NCBI GenBank assembly: GCA_030684645.1
Contig: JAUXUF010000018.1
Span: 1-64,000 of the forward strand
Direction of reading: 5' to 3'
DNA from: Bacteroidota bacterium
GTDB taxonomy: Bacteria; Bacteroidota; Bacteroidia; Bacteroidales; Prolixibacteraceae
Length of the DNA: 64,000 bases
Positions 63,695 through 64,000 of the stretch are shown here, one piece after another (the first letter of the stretch is position 1; each line of letters starts with the position of its first letter). Both the position numbers and the translations under genes were made by a program. Below the pieces are notes generated by a model. It did no database searches. It had not been told where the DNA came from and saw only the letters and a list, made by a program, of their open reading frames with translations.

Positions 63695-64000
63695 TTTCGG
63701 ATGATGACGCGGCCTCCAATATATGAAGTGCGGTATTGTTTCAGAGGTTCGATAGCTGGCCCGTTTATAGGACTTCCGTTACCACCCAATAGCATGAATT
63801 TTGAACCACAACATGGGCAGTTGGCTAAAAACCCACTTTCCTCAGGCACCACCCTGCACGTTGATGAAGTTTCGTAGGTACAAGCAGCATCGAAAGCCAG
63901 GAATGGATTTGAATTTTCAGTCTGGTCGTAAAGAAGGATGATTCCACCATATCCTTTGTTGGCAAAGTAATAGAAAGCACCCGGTATGTTATCGATATAG
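63691..64000 (-). CDS. Rieske-like domain protein without His ligands (partial)
   Basis: The frame enters from the right edge and ends with TAA at 63691; 102 codons are visible. GYGGIILLYDQ, then AACTYETSSTCRV, NCPCCGSKFMLLGGNGSPIN and a final TSYIGGRVII follow the layout of a Rieske [2Fe-2S] domain. In canonical Rieske proteins the ligands come from C-T-H and C-P-C-H; here these read C-T-Y and C-P-C-C, so both histidines are absent and a normal Rieske cluster is unlikely. A Cys-ligated metal site is possible. The start lies outside the window. Confidence 0.7.
   Translation of the reverse strand, partial: YIDNIPGAFYYFANKGYGGIILLYDQTENSNPFLAFDAACTYETSSTCRVVPEESGFLANCPCCGSKFMLLGGNGSPINGPAIEPLKQYRTSYIGGRVIIRN

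Overview
The window looks like chromosome of a Bacteroidota bacterium, most probably an anaerobic or facultative member of the Marinilabiliales/Prolixibacteraceae group. The reasons are -7 promoter boxes of the TAnnTTTG type, a SusC/SusD pair with ECF sigma and FecR, an FtsZ ending in an HDNVD tail, DUF4783 and YihY proteins, and the phylum-typical gene order coaX - outer-membrane protein - lptC - CorC - PpiD. The genus assignment is inference. No rRNA genes, CRISPR arrays or prophage were seen.

Layout. 1-1000: debris (a cut-off small ORF and a truncated GNAT gene) beside a three-gene tRNA operon (Gly-Leu-Gly, minus strand). 1027-8294: mutS (minus), a nucleotidyltransferase/HEPN pair broken by a frameshift, a GNAT-like protein, and a small membrane protein with mutL. 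8504-11942: two rhomboid proteases, yihY and a DUF4783 gene, peppered with GC-rich palindromic repeats and one MITE-like element with target duplication. 12057-20547: rlmH, a 1230-residue NtrY-like sensor kinase, an AIM24 protein, a UPF0158 protein followed by a frame-broken Cys-rich small gene, and an acidic plus coiled-coil pair. 20774-27656: an orphan SusC/SusD-FecR-ECF sigma locus without enzymes. 28064-31292: a secreted Pro/Met-rich protein divergent from a histidine kinase and OmpR-type regulator, with a direct-repeat array between them. 31355-41704: NAD synthesis (nadB, nadC), coaX and an envelope-biogenesis run (barrel protein, TPR protein, lptC, CorC-like, PpiD). 41861-43357: an IMP dehydrogenase resembling the Tritrichomonas foetus enzyme.

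43446-62371 is one long minus-strand division and cell-wall cluster: mraZ, rsmH, ftsL, ftsI, murE, mraY, murD, ftsW, murG, murC, ftsQ, ftsA, two tandem ftsZ genes and a yqeY-like gene. Most junctions overlap or abut, so it probably forms one long transcript, with MraZ-box-like repeats at its head. Together these genes make the lipid-linked peptidoglycan precursor and the divisome.

Two features of the cluster stand out. ftsZ is present twice in tandem, and only the downstream copy keeps the usual Bacteroidota C-terminal peptide. Between murG and murC sits a foreign-looking AlbA_2/ATPase/wHTH gene flanked by two copies of the first 40 codons of murC. These copies differ almost only at synonymous sites, which suggests a recombined insertion rather than simple duplication. 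The window ends with a hypothetical gene convergent on a Rieske-like protein that has lost its iron-ligand histidines.
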